Positions 63,361 to 64,000 of a stretch of DNA of 64,000 nucleotides are shown one piece after another. Source of the DNA: Methylobacter sp. (GTDB lineage: Bacteria > Pseudomonadota > Gammaproteobacteria > Methylococcales > Methylomonadaceae); the NCBI GenBank assembly GCA_030679035.1, contig JAUXTH010000189.1, forward strand, positions 124,001-188,000, written 5' to 3'. The position numbers and the translations under genes were made by a program. The stretch's first letter is position 1. The number at the start of each line of letters is the position of its first letter. The notes beneath the pieces are model-generated. The model was given only the letters and a program-made list of their open reading frames with translations, did no database searches and was not told the DNA's origin.

Positions 63361-64000
63361 TGCCTCAAGTCGTTGCCTTATATCGTTATCCAGTAAAAGG
63401 CTTCACAGCTGAACCGTGTGAAGTTGTCGATGTCCTCGAGGAAGGGCGAATCGCCGGCGACAGGGTTCTCGGCTTCCGTTTTGCCGATTCAGGCGCAATC
63501 GATGATGCCTGGAGTACAAAGCACGAGTTCATTGCGCTGGTGAACACGCCCGGCATAGCGCGGCTTCAGCTTCGGTTCGATCATAAGGCGCTTAGCTTAT
63601 GCATCAGCCTGGACGGCACCGTTTTGGTTAATGAAGCGCTGGACGAGAAAGGGCGTAAGAAAATTGCTGCCGCGATCGAAAACTATGTGCTCGAACTGGA
63701 CGAAAATCCGCTTACCTCGCACCCGGAAAGGCTGCCGTTGCGATTAGTGGGAGACGGGGTTACGCCCCGGTATCAGGACAACGAGGCGGGCCAGATAACA
63801 TTGCATAGCCGCGCAAGCTTGGCGGCTGTCGGTACTGTTGTCGGCGATAACGATCTCAGCGAGCTCCGCTTCCGCTCAAATATCGTCATCGACGGTCTGG
63901 ACGCATGGGAAGAGCAAAGTTGGGTGGGGCGCAAGATTCGTATCGGCCAAGTTAACTTCGACGTTGCGATGCCGAAGACCAGATGTCTCGTTACGCAGGC
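63361..64000 (+). CDS. MOSC domain protein (3' end outside window)
   Basis: 213 codons before the window ends. N-terminal MOSC_N barrel (LYRYPVKGFTAEPCEVVDVL, GRIAGDRVLGFRFAD) and the start of the MOSC domain with the molybdenum-binding Cys in MPKTRCLVTQ. YcbX/mARC-like relatives reduce N-hydroxylated compounds with a 2Fe-2S reductase partner, which fits the gene upstream. Confidence 0.85.

Noticed and set aside
63721-63765. In-frame GACGGGGTTACGCCCCG insertion in the MOSC gene
   Set aside because: It resembles the GGACGGGG palindromes, but the encoded LVGDGVTPRYQDNEAGQ fits the family at this place, so it is probably native.

Overview
The window looks like the chromosome of a gammaproteobacterium of mid GC content. 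Two reductases have the 2Fe-2S/FAD/NAD(P)H layout of the soluble methane monooxygenase reductase, and one reads very much like MmoC. With a NO/hydroxylamine detoxification cluster this makes a methanotroph (Methylococcales) plausible, but no methane oxidation gene is present, so the assignment is an inference. I saw no rRNA, tRNA or CRISPR array.

Layout. 1-1.3 kb: 3' part of a TctE/QseC-type sensor kinase. 1.5-11.1 kb: a five-gene operon encoding a DAB-type inorganic carbon pump: DabA (DUF2309) with intact CxDxR/H/C active-site residues, plus four NuoL/NuoM/Mrp-like membrane subunits instead of the single DabB of the characterised system. 11.1-18.7 kb: a laterally acquired island with four toxin-antitoxin (TA) modules (TacAT, ParE/CHP02574, BrnTA, HigBA). 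They flank an AT-rich two-gene operon of an Mrr-nuclease/SF2 helicase, split by a -1 shift exactly at an A_AAA_AAG slippery heptamer, and a 706-aa protein with a sigma-region-4-like HTH. This is the best candidate for an undescribed (probably defence) system. 18.9-24.9 kb: purEK, rmuC, HEPN/MNT and TumE/TumA-like modules, hemL. 25.2-31.6 kb: a hybrid sensor kinase overlapping an HDOD-REC-GGDEF protein, then a ParA-like ATPase. 31.8-43.5 kb: glgP, a methyltransferase, ribA, an M20 amidohydrolase, hicAB, a DUF2782 gene with thrB and a SirB-family gene, an IS5-family remnant, a secreted PepSY-like protein, a lipoprotein and corA. 43.8-54.3 kb: complete potassium module kdpFABCDE plus kup. 54.6-58.7 kb: a Fic enzyme, a nucleosidase-like protein and NorR. 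59.0-64.0 kb: hcp, an MmoC/Hcr-like reductase, a truncated haemoglobin, a second 2Fe-2S reductase and the start of a MOSC protein. This last cluster is divergent from norR and has a sigma-54-type promoter, giving a coherent nitrosative/hydroxylamine stress operon.

The second main theme is short palindromic repeats. Several families lie between genes as 70-210 bp imperfect inverted repeats. Others appear inserted in frame inside genes (dabA, dabB-like, the hybrid kinase). Most striking, three places carry a dead copy of a gene start (ribosome binding site plus the first 8-12 codons of kdpB, kdpC and the DUF2782 gene) joined directly to a palindromic element. One of these lies 16 kb from its parent gene.
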